The notes below the pieces were generated by a model. The model had not been told where the DNA came from. It saw only the letters and a program-made list of their open reading frames with translations, and did no database searches. Both the position numbers and the translations under genes were made by a program. Positions 6,937-16,305 of a DNA stretch of 58,118 nucleotides are shown one piece after another (positions within the stretch are counted from its first letter, which is position 1; every line of letters starts with the position of its first letter). Source of the DNA: an uncultured Christensenellaceae bacterium (GTDB lineage: Bacteria; Bacillota; Clostridia; Christensenellales; UMGS416); NCBI GenBank assembly GCA_944376795.1, contig CALWDW010000007.1, forward strand, positions 1 through 58,118, read 5' to 3'.

Positions 6937-8205
6937 TTATTCCACGAAATCAAACTCCATATCGCCCATGCAGACGGTATCCCCATCCCGAGCGCCCGCC
7001 GCGCGCAGCGCGTCAATGATACCGCTCTTTTGCAGCGCCGTCTGGAAGTAGCTCACCGAATGGCGGTTGTCCGCGTTCATAGACGAAAGGATCCGGTCGG
7101 CCAGCGGCCCCTCCACCAGGTAAATGTCTCCGGCCTTGCTGACCTCATACGTTTGCTCCAGGCGATGCTCCAGCGTGACCTCTTCCGCCTCGGTTTCCTC
7201 CGGTTCGGGAAGCTCCCGCAGCATGGCGGCCACCCTGTGCATCAGGGGCTCAATCCCCTGGCGTGTGGCCGCCGAGATGGGGAACACCTCGACTCCATCT
7301 CCAAGGTGGGCCCGCAGCCTGTCCACATTCTCCTGCGCACCGGGGATATCGGTCTTATTGGCCGCCACCACCTGGGGCAGCGCCGCCAAGCGCGGCTGGT
7401 AGGAAACCAGCTCATGCCGGATGAGTTCATAGTCCTCCACGGGATCCCGTCCCTCAATTCCTGCGGCATCCACCACATGGATCAGCAACCGGGTTCGCTC
7501 GATATGCCGCAGAAAAGCAATGCCCAGACCCACTCCCTCATGGGCATTCTCGATGATTCCCGGGATATCCGCCATGACGAAGGAATATCCATCCTGCCTA
7601 ACAACGCCTAAATTGGGCGTGAGGGTGGTAAAGTGATAGTCGGCAATCTTGGGACGGGCACTGGAAACCACCGACAGCAGCGTGGACTTGCCCACATTGG
7701 GAAAGCCCACCAGGCCCACATCGGCAATGGACTTCAGTTCCAGCTGCACCTCATACTCCTGGGTGCGCTGGCCGGGCTGGGCAAAACTGGGGGTCTGCCG
7801 GGTGGGGGTGGCAAAGCGGGCGTTGCCGCGGCCGCCGCGGCCGCCTTTGAGCACCACCCGCCGCTCTCCCGGATGCAGAAGATCGGCCACCAGTTCCCCG
7901 GTATCCTTGAGGGTAACGCGCGTGCCCGGCGGCACCTTGATCACCAGATCCTCTCCGTTTTTCCCCGTGCGGTTGCTGCCGCTGCCATTCTCCCCCGGCT
8001 GCGCAAAAAACTTCCGCTCATAGCGGAAGTCCAGCAGCGTCCTCATGCCCTCGTCCGCCAGGAAGACAATGCTCCCGCCGTGACCGCCGTCTCCGCCGTC
8101 AGGCCCGCCTCGCTGGACATACTTCTCCCGATGAAAGGAAACGGCGCCGTCCCCGCCGTTGCCGGACTTGATGCGGATCGTGGTCACATCCACAAACATT
8201 GACAA
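6937..8205 (-). CDS. obg: GTPase Obg
   Basis: Obg is an essential GTPase of late 50S assembly that also responds to ppGpp. The N-terminal Gly-rich Obg fold is clear (GGPDGGDGGHGGSIVF). The G domain follows with GFPNVGKST (G1), a DIPG motif (G3) and NKTD (G4), then the C-terminal OCT domain from about residue 345 to the end. I place the start at the TTG at 8205, eight bases after GGAGG; the ATG at 8199 is the alternative, only two codons later. The much longer extension to 8268 is not supported. yhbY follows. Confidence 0.95.
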   Translation of the reverse strand: MSMFVDVTTIRIKSGNGGDGAVSFHREKYVQRGGPDGGDGGHGGSIVFLADEGMRTLLDFRYERKFFAQPGENGSGSNRTGKNGEDLVIKVPPGTRVTLKDTGELVADLLHPGERRVVLKGGRGGRGNARFATPTRQTPSFAQPGQRTQEYEVQLELKSIADVGLVGFPNVGKSTLLSVVSSARPKIADYHFTTLTPNLGVVRQDGYSFVMADIPGIIENAHEGVGLGIAFLRHIERTRLLIHVVDAAGIEGRDPVEDYELIRHELVSYQPRLAALPQVVAANKTDIPGAQENVDRLRAHLGDGVEVFPISAATRQGIEPLMHRVAAMLRELPEPEETEAEEVTLEHRLEQTYEVSKAGDIYLVEGPLADRILSSMNADNRHSVSYFQTALQKSGIIDALRAAGARDGDTVCMGDMEFDFVE

Positions 8206-8292
8206 AGTACATTCCTCCTTTGCCTCGCTCTGGGCACAGTTTGCTTCGGACCCGTGTCCCTCAAACATCCCAAACGCAGGAAAATCATGGTT

Positions 8293-8321
8293 AGTATACC
8301 ATATCCTTCGCCAAAAGGGAA
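8293..8321 (-). promoter_or_regulatory. possible promoter of obg-yhbY
   Basis: On the minus strand TATACT (8293-8298) has TTCCCT (8316-8321) 17 bases upstream. The -10 is good and the -35 weak. It lies about 90 bases before the obg start. Confidence 0.4.
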
Positions 8322-8405
8322 GGCGGCGGCGCCCAGCCGTTAAGCCAGGCCCGTCGCCTCACATGGTCCTTCCCCTATCGCCCTCTGCGGCAAGGCATGG
8401 TTCAC

Positions 8406-9587
8406 TCAGCCGAACCAACCCTCTAGGGCCCACTGCATCACGTCCCAGAAGCCGGCCGCCTCTACATCCTGCGCGCTGACAATGGGGACGCTGTGCATCA
8501 CGCGTCCGTCCTGGAGCAGTTCCAGCATCCCCACCGTATCACCCCGGGCAATCGGCGCAGTAAGACCCTCCTCCAGCGTAATGCGTTTCTCCCAATCGTT
8601 GGACGCCGGCCGGGCAACAAAGTCCACCAGGCTCTCGGCGGCTACGCCCTGGACGGTGGTTTCCTTTCCGGCCGCTACTGGAATTTGGTCCTGAATTACT
8701 TCCCCTTTCTTGACATACTCCACCGACTGGTAGTGATCAAACCCATAGTCCAGCATGGCGGCGGCCTCTTCAAACCGGATGGTACTGGTGCTCCCGCCCA
8801 ATACCACGGCAATCAGCCGGGTACCGCCGCGGCTCGCCGACGCGGTAATGCAGCTGCCCGCGTTATCGGTGGAGCCAGTCTTGATGCCATCGCACCCATC
8901 GTAGCTGCGCAGCAGCTTATTGGTATTGGCCAACATAGTCACCCGTCCCCCGGGGTGTACAATCTCATCCATCCATATGCCGCTGTATTGGAAGAAGATG
9001 GGATGCTGGATCAATTCCCGGGAAATGCAGGCAACGTCATGCGCCGATAGCAGGTTATCCAGGCCGTTGTCAGTGGTCAATCCAGTGCAGTTGTAAAACA
9101 CTGCGTCGGTCAGCCCCATCTCCTGGGCCCGCGCATTCATCCGTTGGACAAAATTGGCATGCGAACCCGCCACGAATTCCGCCATCGCCACGCTGGCATC
9201 GTTCCCCGACGCGACAATAATAGACTCGATAAGGTCTCCCACCGGATAGGATGACCCCGCGTCCAAGAGTACTTGAGAGCCGCCCATGCCTGCGGCCTCC
9301 TCGCTGACCGTCACCATGTCGTTCAGGCCAAAGGTGCCTCGCTCCATCTCCTCAAAGATGAGCAGCAGCGTCATGGTCTTGGTTACGCTGGCCACAGGCA
9401 GAGCCTGGTACGCATTCTTTTCATAGACCACGGTGCCCGTCGCGCTGTCTATACAGATCGCCGCCTTGGCCGAAACCTCCTCCATCGGCGCCACCGCAGC
9501 TTCCGCGGCCAGCGCCGGCCCGCAGCCTATCCAAACCATGGCGGCCGCCAATAGGAGTCCGATTCCCCCACGTCTCATTGCCCGCAT
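8406..9587 (-). CDS. dacF: D-alanyl-D-alanine carboxypeptidase (PBP5/DacF type)
   Basis: This exported serine peptidase trims the terminal D-Ala from peptidoglycan stem peptides. The 393-residue product has an N-terminal signal peptide (GIGLLLAAAMVWIGCGPALA), the active-site SVTK with nucleophile Ser, SGN in ASGNDASVAM, and KTG in GIKTGSTDN. A C-terminal beta domain follows and the protein ends in a hydrophobic, possibly amphipathic helix (FWDVMQWALEGWFG) that could hold it to the membrane. It lies downstream of punA, the same neighbour as dacF in Bacillus subtilis, so the sporulation-type paralogue is plausible. The exact paralogue is inference. Confidence 0.88.
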   Translation of the reverse strand: MRAMRRGGIGLLLAAAMVWIGCGPALAAEAAVAPMEEVSAKAAICIDSATGTVVYEKNAYQALPVASVTKTMTLLLIFEEMERGTFGLNDMVTVSEEAAGMGGSQVLLDAGSSYPVGDLIESIIVASGNDASVAMAEFVAGSHANFVQRMNARAQEMGLTDAVFYNCTGLTTDNGLDNLLSAHDVACISRELIQHPIFFQYSGIWMDEIVHPGGRVTMLANTNKLLRSYDGCDGIKTGSTDNAGSCITASASRGGTRLIAVVLGGSTSTIRFEEAAAMLDYGFDHYQSVEYVKKGEVIQDQIPVAAGKETTVQGVAAESLVDFVARPASNDWEKRITLEEGLTAPIARGDTVGMLELLQDGRVMHSVPIVSAQDVEAAGFWDVMQWALEGWFG

Positions 9588-9667
9588 CGCTGCACCAGCC
9601 TCCCTTCACACCAAAGGCTATGCCAACATGCGGAGCAATAGAACCGCCGCCATCGCGGGGTTTCCAT

Positions 9668-10477
9668 CTATGCCTCCTCCGACAGGGCCGCAAGGGTATT
9701 CCGCAGGATACGCTGCAGACGTTCCCGTGCAGACGCTGCGGTTTGGATCACTTCCTCGCTGGAAAGCGGCTTGTCCAGTACGCCGGCCGCCATATTGGTC
9801 ACACAGCTCACGGCTGCCACCTCCATGCCGCAGTGCACGCCGGTCAGAATCTCCGGAACCGTGGACATGCCCACAAGATCCGCACCCAGAATCCGCAGCA
9901 TGCGGATTTCGGCCGGCGTCTCATAATTGGGCCCATGCATCATGGCATAAACGCCACGTCCCAAGGGAATGCCCGCCTCCCGGGCCGCTTGCGCAATCAT
10001 GTCCCGCAGCCTGGGTGACAGCGCATGGGTCATATCCGGGAACCGGGGACCCAGCGTATCGTCATTGGGTCCAGACAGCGGATTGACCCCCGACAGGTTG
10101 ATAAAATCCTCGATCAAAACCAATTGCCCCGGCGCCAAGGAGGCATTCACCGCACCGGCGGCGTTGGTAAGCAGCAACGTTTCCACCCCCAAGCCCCGCA
10201 GCGTCCGCACAGGCACCGCCAGTTCCTGGGGGGAATAGCCTTCATAGGCGTGCAGGCGTCCCTCCATAAAGACACACTCCAGCCCGCTGCACCGTCCGAA
10301 TACCAGTTTTCCCGCATGCCCCTGGGCGGTAGCCCGGCCAAAGCCGGGAATTGACGCATAATCTACCGAAAGCGTATCCTCCAGGATCTCCGCTCCGCCG
10401 CCCAGTCCGCTTCCCAGCACCACAGCCACCCGCGGCCTCCGTTGGGTCAATTCCCGAATATACGTTATCGATTGCAT
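9668..10477 (-). CDS. punA: purine-nucleoside phosphorylase
   Basis: This cytoplasmic enzyme splits purine nucleosides with phosphate into base and (deoxy)ribose 1-phosphate. The 269-residue length fits the trimeric class. Family motifs are GSGLGG for phosphate binding, MEGRLHAYEGY, TNAAGAVN, MMHGPNYETPAEIRML and GADLVGMSTVPE. The ATG follows AGGAGG. It sits 13 bases after the SpoIIM-like gene and ahead of the carboxypeptidase, matching the pupG-dacF neighbourhood of bacilli. Confidence 0.94.
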   Translation of the reverse strand: MQSITYIRELTQRRPRVAVVLGSGLGGGAEILEDTLSVDYASIPGFGRATAQGHAGKLVFGRCSGLECVFMEGRLHAYEGYSPQELAVPVRTLRGLGVETLLLTNAAGAVNASLAPGQLVLIEDFINLSGVNPLSGPNDDTLGPRFPDMTHALSPRLRDMIAQAAREAGIPLGRGVYAMMHGPNYETPAEIRMLRILGADLVGMSTVPEILTGVHCGMEVAAVSCVTNMAAGVLDKPLSSEEVIQTAASARERLQRILRNTLAALSEEA

Positions 10478-10490
10478 CCTTTGTACCTCC

Positions 10491-11042
10491 TCACTTCAAC
10501 CATACCATCACAACGTCTGCCAGCAGCATCCAAAAAAGACTGCCAGTACAATGCGCCGCCCGTAGGCAGAGCTCCCTGTGGAAAGGCTGCGCTGGCCGCC
10601 GGGACAGCAGCCAAAGGGCCCAGTCCCCTAAGAGCAGCGCCAGCAGTATGCCTTTACCCAGCGTAAGCAAAAAAAGGCCCCGTGCATCCATCTCCCCCAT
10701 CACGGCAGCCAATACCCGGAGCGCATATCCCCAGGAAGCCATTTCCCTCCCCAGGAACAGAAACAGCAGAGGCCGTCCCGGCCGCCAAAGGGATACCAAG
10801 CCCATCCCCATAAACAGCGATCCGTACCGCCACAGGCCCCGCGCCGCAATCAGCCACAGAGCCGGATCCTCCGCCATCCGCCAGCGGAAGAGCACCCCCC
10901 GTACGGAAGCGGCGCTCCAGTTCTCCGGCGCAGCCAGGCTTACGCCAACCAGGAAGCACACCGTCATCCACAGGCCCAGTCCCGCCATCCTGTGGCCCTG
11001 TTCCCACAGCAGCCTCTCCGTCCATAGCCGTGTCTCCCGCAA
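10491..11042 (-). CDS. membrane protein, possibly a divergent SpoIIM
   Basis: This 183-residue protein has about five hydrophobic segments: near 24-38, 70-84, 88-104, 120-146 and 168-182. The N-terminus is basic and cytoplasmic-looking. Stage II sporulation protein M, which helps engulfment in the DMP complex, often lies between spo0A and the punA/dacF genes in Clostridia, and the size and topology fit. The sequence match that I can see by eye is weak, so this is a positional inference. It is the gene next to spo0A on the same strand. Confidence 0.5.
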   Translation of the reverse strand: MRETRLWTERLLWEQGHRMAGLGLWMTVCFLVGVSLAAPENWSAASVRGVLFRWRMAEDPALWLIAARGLWRYGSLFMGMGLVSLWRPGRPLLFLFLGREMASWGYALRVLAAVMGEMDARGLFLLTLGKGILLALLLGDWALWLLSRRPAQPFHRELCLRAAHCTGSLFWMLLADVVMVWLK

Positions 11043-11083
11043 ACTTGCACCCCCTTGGCAAGGTTATGCCGGGGGCCTTTCCG

Positions 11084-11854
11084 CTATGCCGGGTTCTTGG
11101 ACTGCTGCAGCCGGATGTGATCGGCCAGCATGGCAATAAACTCGCTGTTGGTGGGTTTGTCCTTGTTCGCGTCGACGGTGTAGCCAAAAAGCTCCTCCAT
11201 ATCCTCCACCCGGCATCGGTCCCATGCCAGCTCAATGGCATGCCGCATGGAGCGCTCCACCCGCTCCTTCTTGGAATCATGGCGCTGGGCAATGGCAGGA
11301 TACAGCACCGTTGTAACGCTCTTAATCAGCTGGGCGTCCTGCACCACCATGGAGATGGCATCCAGCAGATAGCGGTAGCCCTTCACATGAGGCGGGACGG
11401 CAATCTTGTGCAGCAAAGCCACCACCTGTGCGTCCAGCGCACGATCCTCCCGGAGGGCCGTCATGCGCACCGAATCGGCCCGCTCGTGGCTGCACAGCGC
11501 CTTCAATCTTCCTGCCAGAACGTCCAGGGAGATGGGCTTGATAAAGAAGGCATGGGCTCCCTTTTGAATATAATAGCGAATCAGCGCATCATCCTCCAGG
11601 GCGGAAACCACAGCTACCTTCGGCAGCGGAATGCGCTGCAGCGCCAACTCCTCCAGCAGCGCCAGCCCATCCATCCGGGGCATGATTCCGTCCAGCACCA
11701 TCAGATCCACGGCGTACTGCCCCATATACTGCAGGGCTTCCAGCCCATTGTGCGCCACGGCCGTAACGGTAAAAAACGGATCTGCTTGGAGCACATGCTC
11801 CAACTCCATACAAAACACCGGATTATCATCAACGATCAACGTGCGGATTCCCAT
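11084..11854 (-). CDS. spo0A: sporulation master regulator Spo0A
   Basis: This 256-residue response regulator controls entry into sporulation. The receiver domain has acidic pair D9-D10, phosphoacceptor D55 in VLDGIMPRMDG, the Ser in VVSAL and Lys in FFIKPIS. After a linker, the unique Spo0A DNA-binding domain runs to the end, with MRHAIELAW, the recognition region and KPTNSEFIAMLAD. I start at the ATG at 11854; an upstream GTG at 11890 is in frame but adds no receiver sequence. It is followed by the SpoIIM-like gene and preceded by spoIVB with a terminator between, so it has its own promoter. Confidence 0.97.
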   Translation of the reverse strand: MGIRTLIVDDNPVFCMELEHVLQADPFFTVTAVAHNGLEALQYMGQYAVDLMVLDGIMPRMDGLALLEELALQRIPLPKVAVVSALEDDALIRYYIQKGAHAFFIKPISLDVLAGRLKALCSHERADSVRMTALREDRALDAQVVALLHKIAVPPHVKGYRYLLDAISMVVQDAQLIKSVTTVLYPAIAQRHDSKKERVERSMRHAIELAWDRCRVEDMEELFGYTVDANKDKPTNSEFIAMLADHIRLQQSKNPA

Positions 11855-11940
11855 CAGCCCAATCTCCACCTTCTTGCTGTATCCTCGCACTTCGGCTCAC
11901 TCCGCGCCGGAATGCGGGGTACATTTTCTTCATCTCCTAG

Positions 11941-11982
11941 AAAAAGTCCTTCCTCCATCGCCGGATTCGACGGAGAAAGGAC
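11941..11982 (-). terminator. terminator between spoIVB and spo0A
   Basis: Read on the minus strand, GTCCTTTCTCC (11972-11982) pairs with GGAGGAAGGAC (11946-11956) with one wobble, followed by TTTTT. It closes the spoIVB transcript, 22 bases after the stop. Confidence 0.75.
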
Positions 11983-12004
11983 CCTTCCGACAGAAATACC
12001 CTGG

Positions 12005-13306
12005 TTACGCGGCCTCCTGCACGGCTGCGTCCTGCTCCAGCATCCAATCAATGTAGAGCCCGTGGCCTTTGGTGGGATCATTGATAAAAACATGGGTCAC
12101 CGCCCCCACAATCCGTCCATCTTGGATAATCGGACTTCCGCTCATCCCCTGGACAATGCCGCCTGTCCGGGCCAGCAACTCCGGATCGGTAACCTCCACA
12201 ACCATACTCTTCGGCTGGGGATAATCCTGGGGCACCAAACGGATGATCCGTATGCTGAACTCCTGCACGCCGGTGTCATCCAGGGTGGTCAGCAAGGTCG
12301 CCTCACCCAGATGCACCTGATCCTGGTTGGCAGCCGGAAGCCCCTCCGAATAAAGGGTATTGATCAATTCCGTCTGCATTGTTCCATAAATCCCCAGTGA
12401 CGTATTGCTCTCGATGGAACCGATGCGCTGGTTTCGGCTGGAGAACGTCCCGTGGATCTCTCCGGGAGAACCGGCGGCGCCCTGCTGGATATCCACCACA
12501 TCCGACACGCAGATATCCCCCGACCGCACGGCCAGGACCTCCCCGGTATCCACATCGGTGATGGCGTGCCCCAGGGCGCCAAAGGTTTGGGTTGCCGGGT
12601 CAATATAAGTCAGCGTCCCCACGCCGGCTGTACTGTCCCGCACCCATACGCCCAACCGAAGCGAGCCGTCCTGTGCGTCCGCCACCGGCGTAATGGTCAG
12701 CGTCTTCTCCTGGTCTCCCCGTCGAATGGTAAGCTCCATAGGGACCGCGCCCCAACGGTTCACCATTTCCGACAGGTGGGCTGCCGACTCCACCAGCTGT
12801 CCCTCTACAGCCAATATAACGTCTCCCGGCCGCAGGCCGGCATCATTGGCCGGGTTCACACGGCGCCCGTCTGACAGCAGGAGATCCGAGCGTCCCACCA
12901 CCAGCGCTCCCCTCGTCTGCATGGATACGCCAATGCTCTGGCCGCCCGGTATGAGAATCCGCTCTTCCGAAACCGAAAGATTCATGGTCTTTAGGGGAAT
13001 AATCCCCAATAGGGAGATGTCCACCTGGGTTGTTCCCGTGCTTTCGGGCGTAACCGTCAACGTACTTGTACCAAATACCTGGTTTTTTCCATTGCGCACG
13101 GTATCCAGTGCCGGAGCATCCTCATCCTCGCTGTGGATGGTAGTAACCAGCGGCCATGCCCATGTGAAGTCCTGGCTCTCCCCAGGCTGGAGGTAGATGG
13201 TTTCGGGCAGGCTGCGGAGCCTCTGCATGGGCGGGGTAAAATTGAATCCCACCACGCCAAGGGCCAGGCACCACCCCACCGCTTTCTTCCATTTTTTTCT
13301 ATTCAT
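12005..13306 (-). CDS. spoIVB: SpoIVB serine peptidase (family S55)
   Basis: SpoIVB is made in the forespore, crosses into the space between the membranes and cleaves SpoIVFA, which frees the SpoIVFB protease to activate pro-sigma-K. The 433-residue protein has one N-terminal membrane anchor, a PDZ domain near residues 145-200 (NDAGLRPGDVILAVEGQ) and the S55 domain with His in ALGHAITDVDTG and Ser in GGIVQGMSGSPI. I use the second ATG (13306); the one at 13312 is equally in frame. sigK is present further right, so the pathway's target is in the same window. Confidence 0.95.
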   Translation of the reverse strand: MNRKKWKKAVGWCLALGVVGFNFTPPMQRLRSLPETIYLQPGESQDFTWAWPLVTTIHSEDEDAPALDTVRNGKNQVFGTSTLTVTPESTGTTQVDISLLGIIPLKTMNLSVSEERILIPGGQSIGVSMQTRGALVVGRSDLLLSDGRRVNPANDAGLRPGDVILAVEGQLVESAAHLSEMVNRWGAVPMELTIRRGDQEKTLTITPVADAQDGSLRLGVWVRDSTAGVGTLTYIDPATQTFGALGHAITDVDTGEVLAVRSGDICVSDVVDIQQGAAGSPGEIHGTFSSRNQRIGSIESNTSLGIYGTMQTELINTLYSEGLPAANQDQVHLGEATLLTTLDDTGVQEFSIRIIRLVPQDYPQPKSMVVEVTDPELLARTGGIVQGMSGSPIIQDGRIVGAVTHVFINDPTKGHGLYIDWMLEQDAAVQEAA

Positions 13307-13451
13307 CTGCATTCGTCCTCGCTTTGGTCATGATCTCGCACTCTATTGTGGACAGAACGCAGGATGAATAGTCCCGGCAAACTTTTGGCGGGACAGTGAG
13401 AAAATGGCCTTCTCTTCCTCTTGCCATATAAGGATAAAATTGGAAAAATGC

Positions 13452-13490
13452 AGAAAATGCCCAGGCCGGCGTTTAGCCGGCTTGGGCATT
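13452..13490 (-). terminator. strong terminator after the DJ-1 gene
   Basis: AATGCCCAGGCCGGC (13456-13470) pairs with GCCGGCTTGGGCATT (13476-13490) around GTTTA, with one wobble pair. On the minus strand it is followed by TTCTGCATTTTT. It ends the nadK-argR-recN-DJ-1 transcript. Confidence 0.75.
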
Positions 13491-13520
13491 GGGACCGCAG
13501 TATCGGAACGTCCCTCCCCT

Positions 13521-14069
13521 CTACGGGGCTGTCACTAGATTCCAAAGCATGCCCTGCCGCAGGGGAGCGGCATCGCCTCCCAAGGCTTCCACCAGGGCAT
13601 AGGCAAAGGGCAGCGCTGTCGCCGGTCCGCGGCTGGTAATCAGCTTACCGTCAACCACCACGGGGTCGGTGTGATAATCGCCGGAAAGCGCTTCCTCATA
13701 CCCCGGATAGGAGGTTATTTTCCGTCCCTTCAGAATCCCGGCCGCTTCCAATGCAATAGGCGCCGCACAGATCGCCGCCACATAGCGCCCGGAATCCCAC
13801 TGCCTTCGCACCAATTCCAATACACGGGGATCATCCCGCAGGTTCTCCGCTCCCGGAAGCCCTCCCGGCAGCACCACCGCGTCGTATTCCCCCTGCTCCT
13901 GCCAAAGGGTGTCGGCATGCACCTGTATCCCATGCGAGCCCGTAACCGTCCAACCGGACACGGACATCATTTCCGCCGCTATTCCAGCACGGCGGAGCAC
14001 ATCCACCACCGTCAAGGCTTCGATTTCCTCAAAGCCCTCCGCCAACAGTATCACTGCTCTCCGGCTCAT
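13521..14069 (-). CDS. DJ-1/PfpI family protein (YajL-like)
   Basis: This 182-residue Rossmann-like protein begins MSRRAVILLAEGFEEIEA, with the conserved Glu of the DJ-1 site, and has the nucleophile-elbow Cys in AAICAAPIALEAAG. Close family members include YajL and human DJ-1, linked to protein deglycation, chaperone and stress roles that are still debated. It follows recN by 26 bases on the same strand and is the last gene before a strong terminator, so it is probably cotranscribed with recN. Confidence 0.9.
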   Translation of the reverse strand: MSRRAVILLAEGFEEIEALTVVDVLRRAGIAAEMMSVSGWTVTGSHGIQVHADTLWQEQGEYDAVVLPGGLPGAENLRDDPRVLELVRRQWDSGRYVAAICAAPIALEAAGILKGRKITSYPGYEEALSGDYHTDPVVVDGKLITSRGPATALPFAYALVEALGGDAAPLRQGMLWNLVTAP

Positions 14070-14095
14070 CGTATCCTCCTATTCTTCGCCAGGTT

Positions 14096-15838
14096 TTATG
14101 GTGTCTCTCCCCGGCCCTTTTCCGCGGCCAGCTCCGCCTTAAAGGCATCGCACCACGCAATCATGCGCCGGGCATGCTCATTGCTGGTCTCGTCGGACAT
14201 GTCCGCGCCGACAAGGCGGCTGATCTCCACAAACCGGCTGTCCCGGCCCATGGGTTCCACCTCCGTCACGGTCCGCTCCCCCTCGGCCACCTTCTCAATG
14301 CGATAGTGGGCATCGGCCATGGCAGCAATCTGCGGAGAGTGGGTTATACAGATGACCTGCCGGTTGCGGGAAATCCGCGCCAGCTTCTCGGCCACAACGC
14401 GGGCCATATTACCGCTGATCCCGGCGTCAATCTCGTCAAAGATCTGGCAATGAATGCCATCGCTTTCGGCAAACACATTCTTCAGCGCCAGCATGATCCG
14501 GGACAGTTCTCCTCCGGAGGCCACCTTCTCCAGGGGGCGCACCGCTTCTCCCCGGTTGGTGGAGATCATCAGGCGCACCTCCTCCTGGCCGTTGGCCCGG
14601 GTCACGATCCCTTTGCCGTCGGGGTTTTGGGGGATCAATTCAATGAGGAACCGGGCGCGTCCCATCCCCAGATCCTGGAGCTGGGCCGTGATGGCCGCTT
14701 CCAGTTCCACCGCTGTCCGCCGGCGGAGCAGTGTCAGCTCATCGGCCGCCCGCTGCCAGGCCTGCTGCTGTGCAGCCAGCGACTCCTGCAGCGACTGCAC
14801 ACGTTCTCCCCAGTGCACCCAGTCGTCCAGCTCCTGGGCCATGGCCAGACGGCGCTCCTCCAGCTCATCCACCCGGCAGCCGTACTTGCGGGAAAGATGA
14901 TGCAGCTGCTCCAGCCGCTCCTGGACCTCTTCCAAGCTGTCCGCCTCATCATCAAAGCCTTCCCGCATACGCCGCAGCTGGGTCACCGCCTCGTCCACCT
15001 CAATGGCAATGCTTTCCAGCGTATCCGCCAGAGCGGCAAAGGAGGCATCCACATCCCGGAAACGCACCATTGCCATAGCGGCCGCCGCAATGCCCTCCTG
15101 CACCCCCGTGCCGTCCTCTTCGTCTCCCTCCAGGGCCACGCGGGCCGCCTCCAGGGCATCCCGAATCCGCTCTGCATGGGAAAGGATCCGGCGGCGCGAC
15201 TCCAGCGCTTCCTCCTCGCCTTCCTGGATGCCGGCGCGTTCCAGTTCCTCCAGCTGGAAGCGGAGGATGTCCACCCGCTGCTCGGGAGTCACCCCCTGCT
15301 GAGAGAGGGCGTCGATCTGTGCCGCAATGGACAGGCAGGCCTCGTGAAGGGACGCCACCTGATCGTGAACCTTTTTCAAGGGCGCCGCGCCATAGCTGTC
15401 CAGCATCGCGCAGTGCCTACGAGGATCCAGTAGCGAATGATTCTCATGCTGGCCATGGATATCGATGAGGTGCCGGGTAACCTGACGGAGCTGGGCCTGG
15501 GTGGCCATATGGCCATTGATGCGGCACATACTGCGGCCGCTGACCGAAAGCTCCCGGACAATCACCAGCATATTCTCCTCAAAGGCAAAACCGCACGCCT
15601 CCACCTGGGCCTGGACGGCTGGATCCTCTTCGTAGAAGGCCGCCTCTACCCGTGCGGTACTCTCTCCCGAACGGATCAGGTCCTTGTCGGCGCGTCCTCC
15701 CAGCACCAAATTCACTGCGTCAATCACAATGGACTTTCCCGCGCCGGTCTCCCCGGTGAGGATATTCAGCCCATCCCCCAGGGTTAGGTCCACCGCCTCG
15801 ATGATGGCCACATTGCGGATACTCAGCTGATAGAGCAT
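14096..15838 (-). CDS. recN: DNA repair protein RecN
   Basis: RecN is an SMC-like ATPase that holds broken DNA ends in recombinational repair. The 580-residue product has Walker A GETGAGKS at residues 29-36, a long coiled-coil middle (about 150-370), the signature region ASGGELSRIMLALK and Walker B QIFDEIDAGISG, then an ICITHSPQIAAMAD switch motif. Its start lies five bases after the argR stop, and the argR-recN pairing is standard in Firmicutes. Confidence 0.97.
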   Translation of the reverse strand: MLYQLSIRNVAIIEAVDLTLGDGLNILTGETGAGKSIVIDAVNLVLGGRADKDLIRSGESTARVEAAFYEEDPAVQAQVEACGFAFEENMLVIVRELSVSGRSMCRINGHMATQAQLRQVTRHLIDIHGQHENHSLLDPRRHCAMLDSYGAAPLKKVHDQVASLHEACLSIAAQIDALSQQGVTPEQRVDILRFQLEELERAGIQEGEEEALESRRRILSHAERIRDALEAARVALEGDEEDGTGVQEGIAAAAMAMVRFRDVDASFAALADTLESIAIEVDEAVTQLRRMREGFDDEADSLEEVQERLEQLHHLSRKYGCRVDELEERRLAMAQELDDWVHWGERVQSLQESLAAQQQAWQRAADELTLLRRRTAVELEAAITAQLQDLGMGRARFLIELIPQNPDGKGIVTRANGQEEVRLMISTNRGEAVRPLEKVASGGELSRIMLALKNVFAESDGIHCQIFDEIDAGISGNMARVVAEKLARISRNRQVICITHSPQIAAMADAHYRIEKVAEGERTVTEVEPMGRDSRFVEISRLVGADMSDETSNEHARRMIAWCDAFKAELAAEKGRGETP

Positions 15839-15843
15839 GCCCG

Positions 15844-16299
15844 TTACCTCAAAAAGTTCTTAAACCGTTCGGCCACCGTCTGGGGATCTACATCACTGCG
15901 GATGGCCACCAGGATGGTATTGTCCCCAGCCACGCAGCCAAGGATTTCCCCCCACTTAAAGGCATCAATGGTCTCCGCCGCGGCATTGGCGCTGCCCGAA
16001 ATGGTCTTGAGAATCACCATGGACTGGTTATACTGGATAGAGAGCACCGAGTCCACAAAGATGCGAATCTGCCGCTCGGACAGATCCTGCTCTGCCGCAT
16101 GGGCCACCACATACCGTGGACCCGAACGGCTATCATTGACCTTGACCAGGCGCAGCTCCTTGATATCCCGGGAGATCGTGGCCTGGGTCACCTTCATTCC
16201 CCGTTCCATAAGGGCGTCGGCCAATTCTTCCTGCGTCTGAATAGGTTTCTGCTCAATAATATCCAAAATCAAAAGCTGGCGACGGCTTTTCACGGTCAT
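15844..16299 (-). CDS. argR: arginine repressor ArgR
   Basis: This 151-residue regulator has the winged-helix N-terminal domain (SRRQLLILDIIEQKPIQTQE to VTQATISRDIKEL) and the hexamerising, arginine-binding C-terminal domain with ILKTISGSANAAAETIDAF and GCVAGDNTILVAIRS. It represses arginine synthesis genes and activates breakdown genes when arginine is present. No arginine genes lie in the window; its place between nadK and recN is the usual one in Clostridia and Bacilli. Confidence 0.97.
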   Translation of the reverse strand: MTVKSRRQLLILDIIEQKPIQTQEELADALMERGMKVTQATISRDIKELRLVKVNDSRSGPRYVVAHAAEQDLSERQIRIFVDSVLSIQYNQSMVILKTISGSANAAAETIDAFKWGEILGCVAGDNTILVAIRSDVDPQTVAERFKNFLR

Positions 16300-16305
16300 T
16301 CCTCC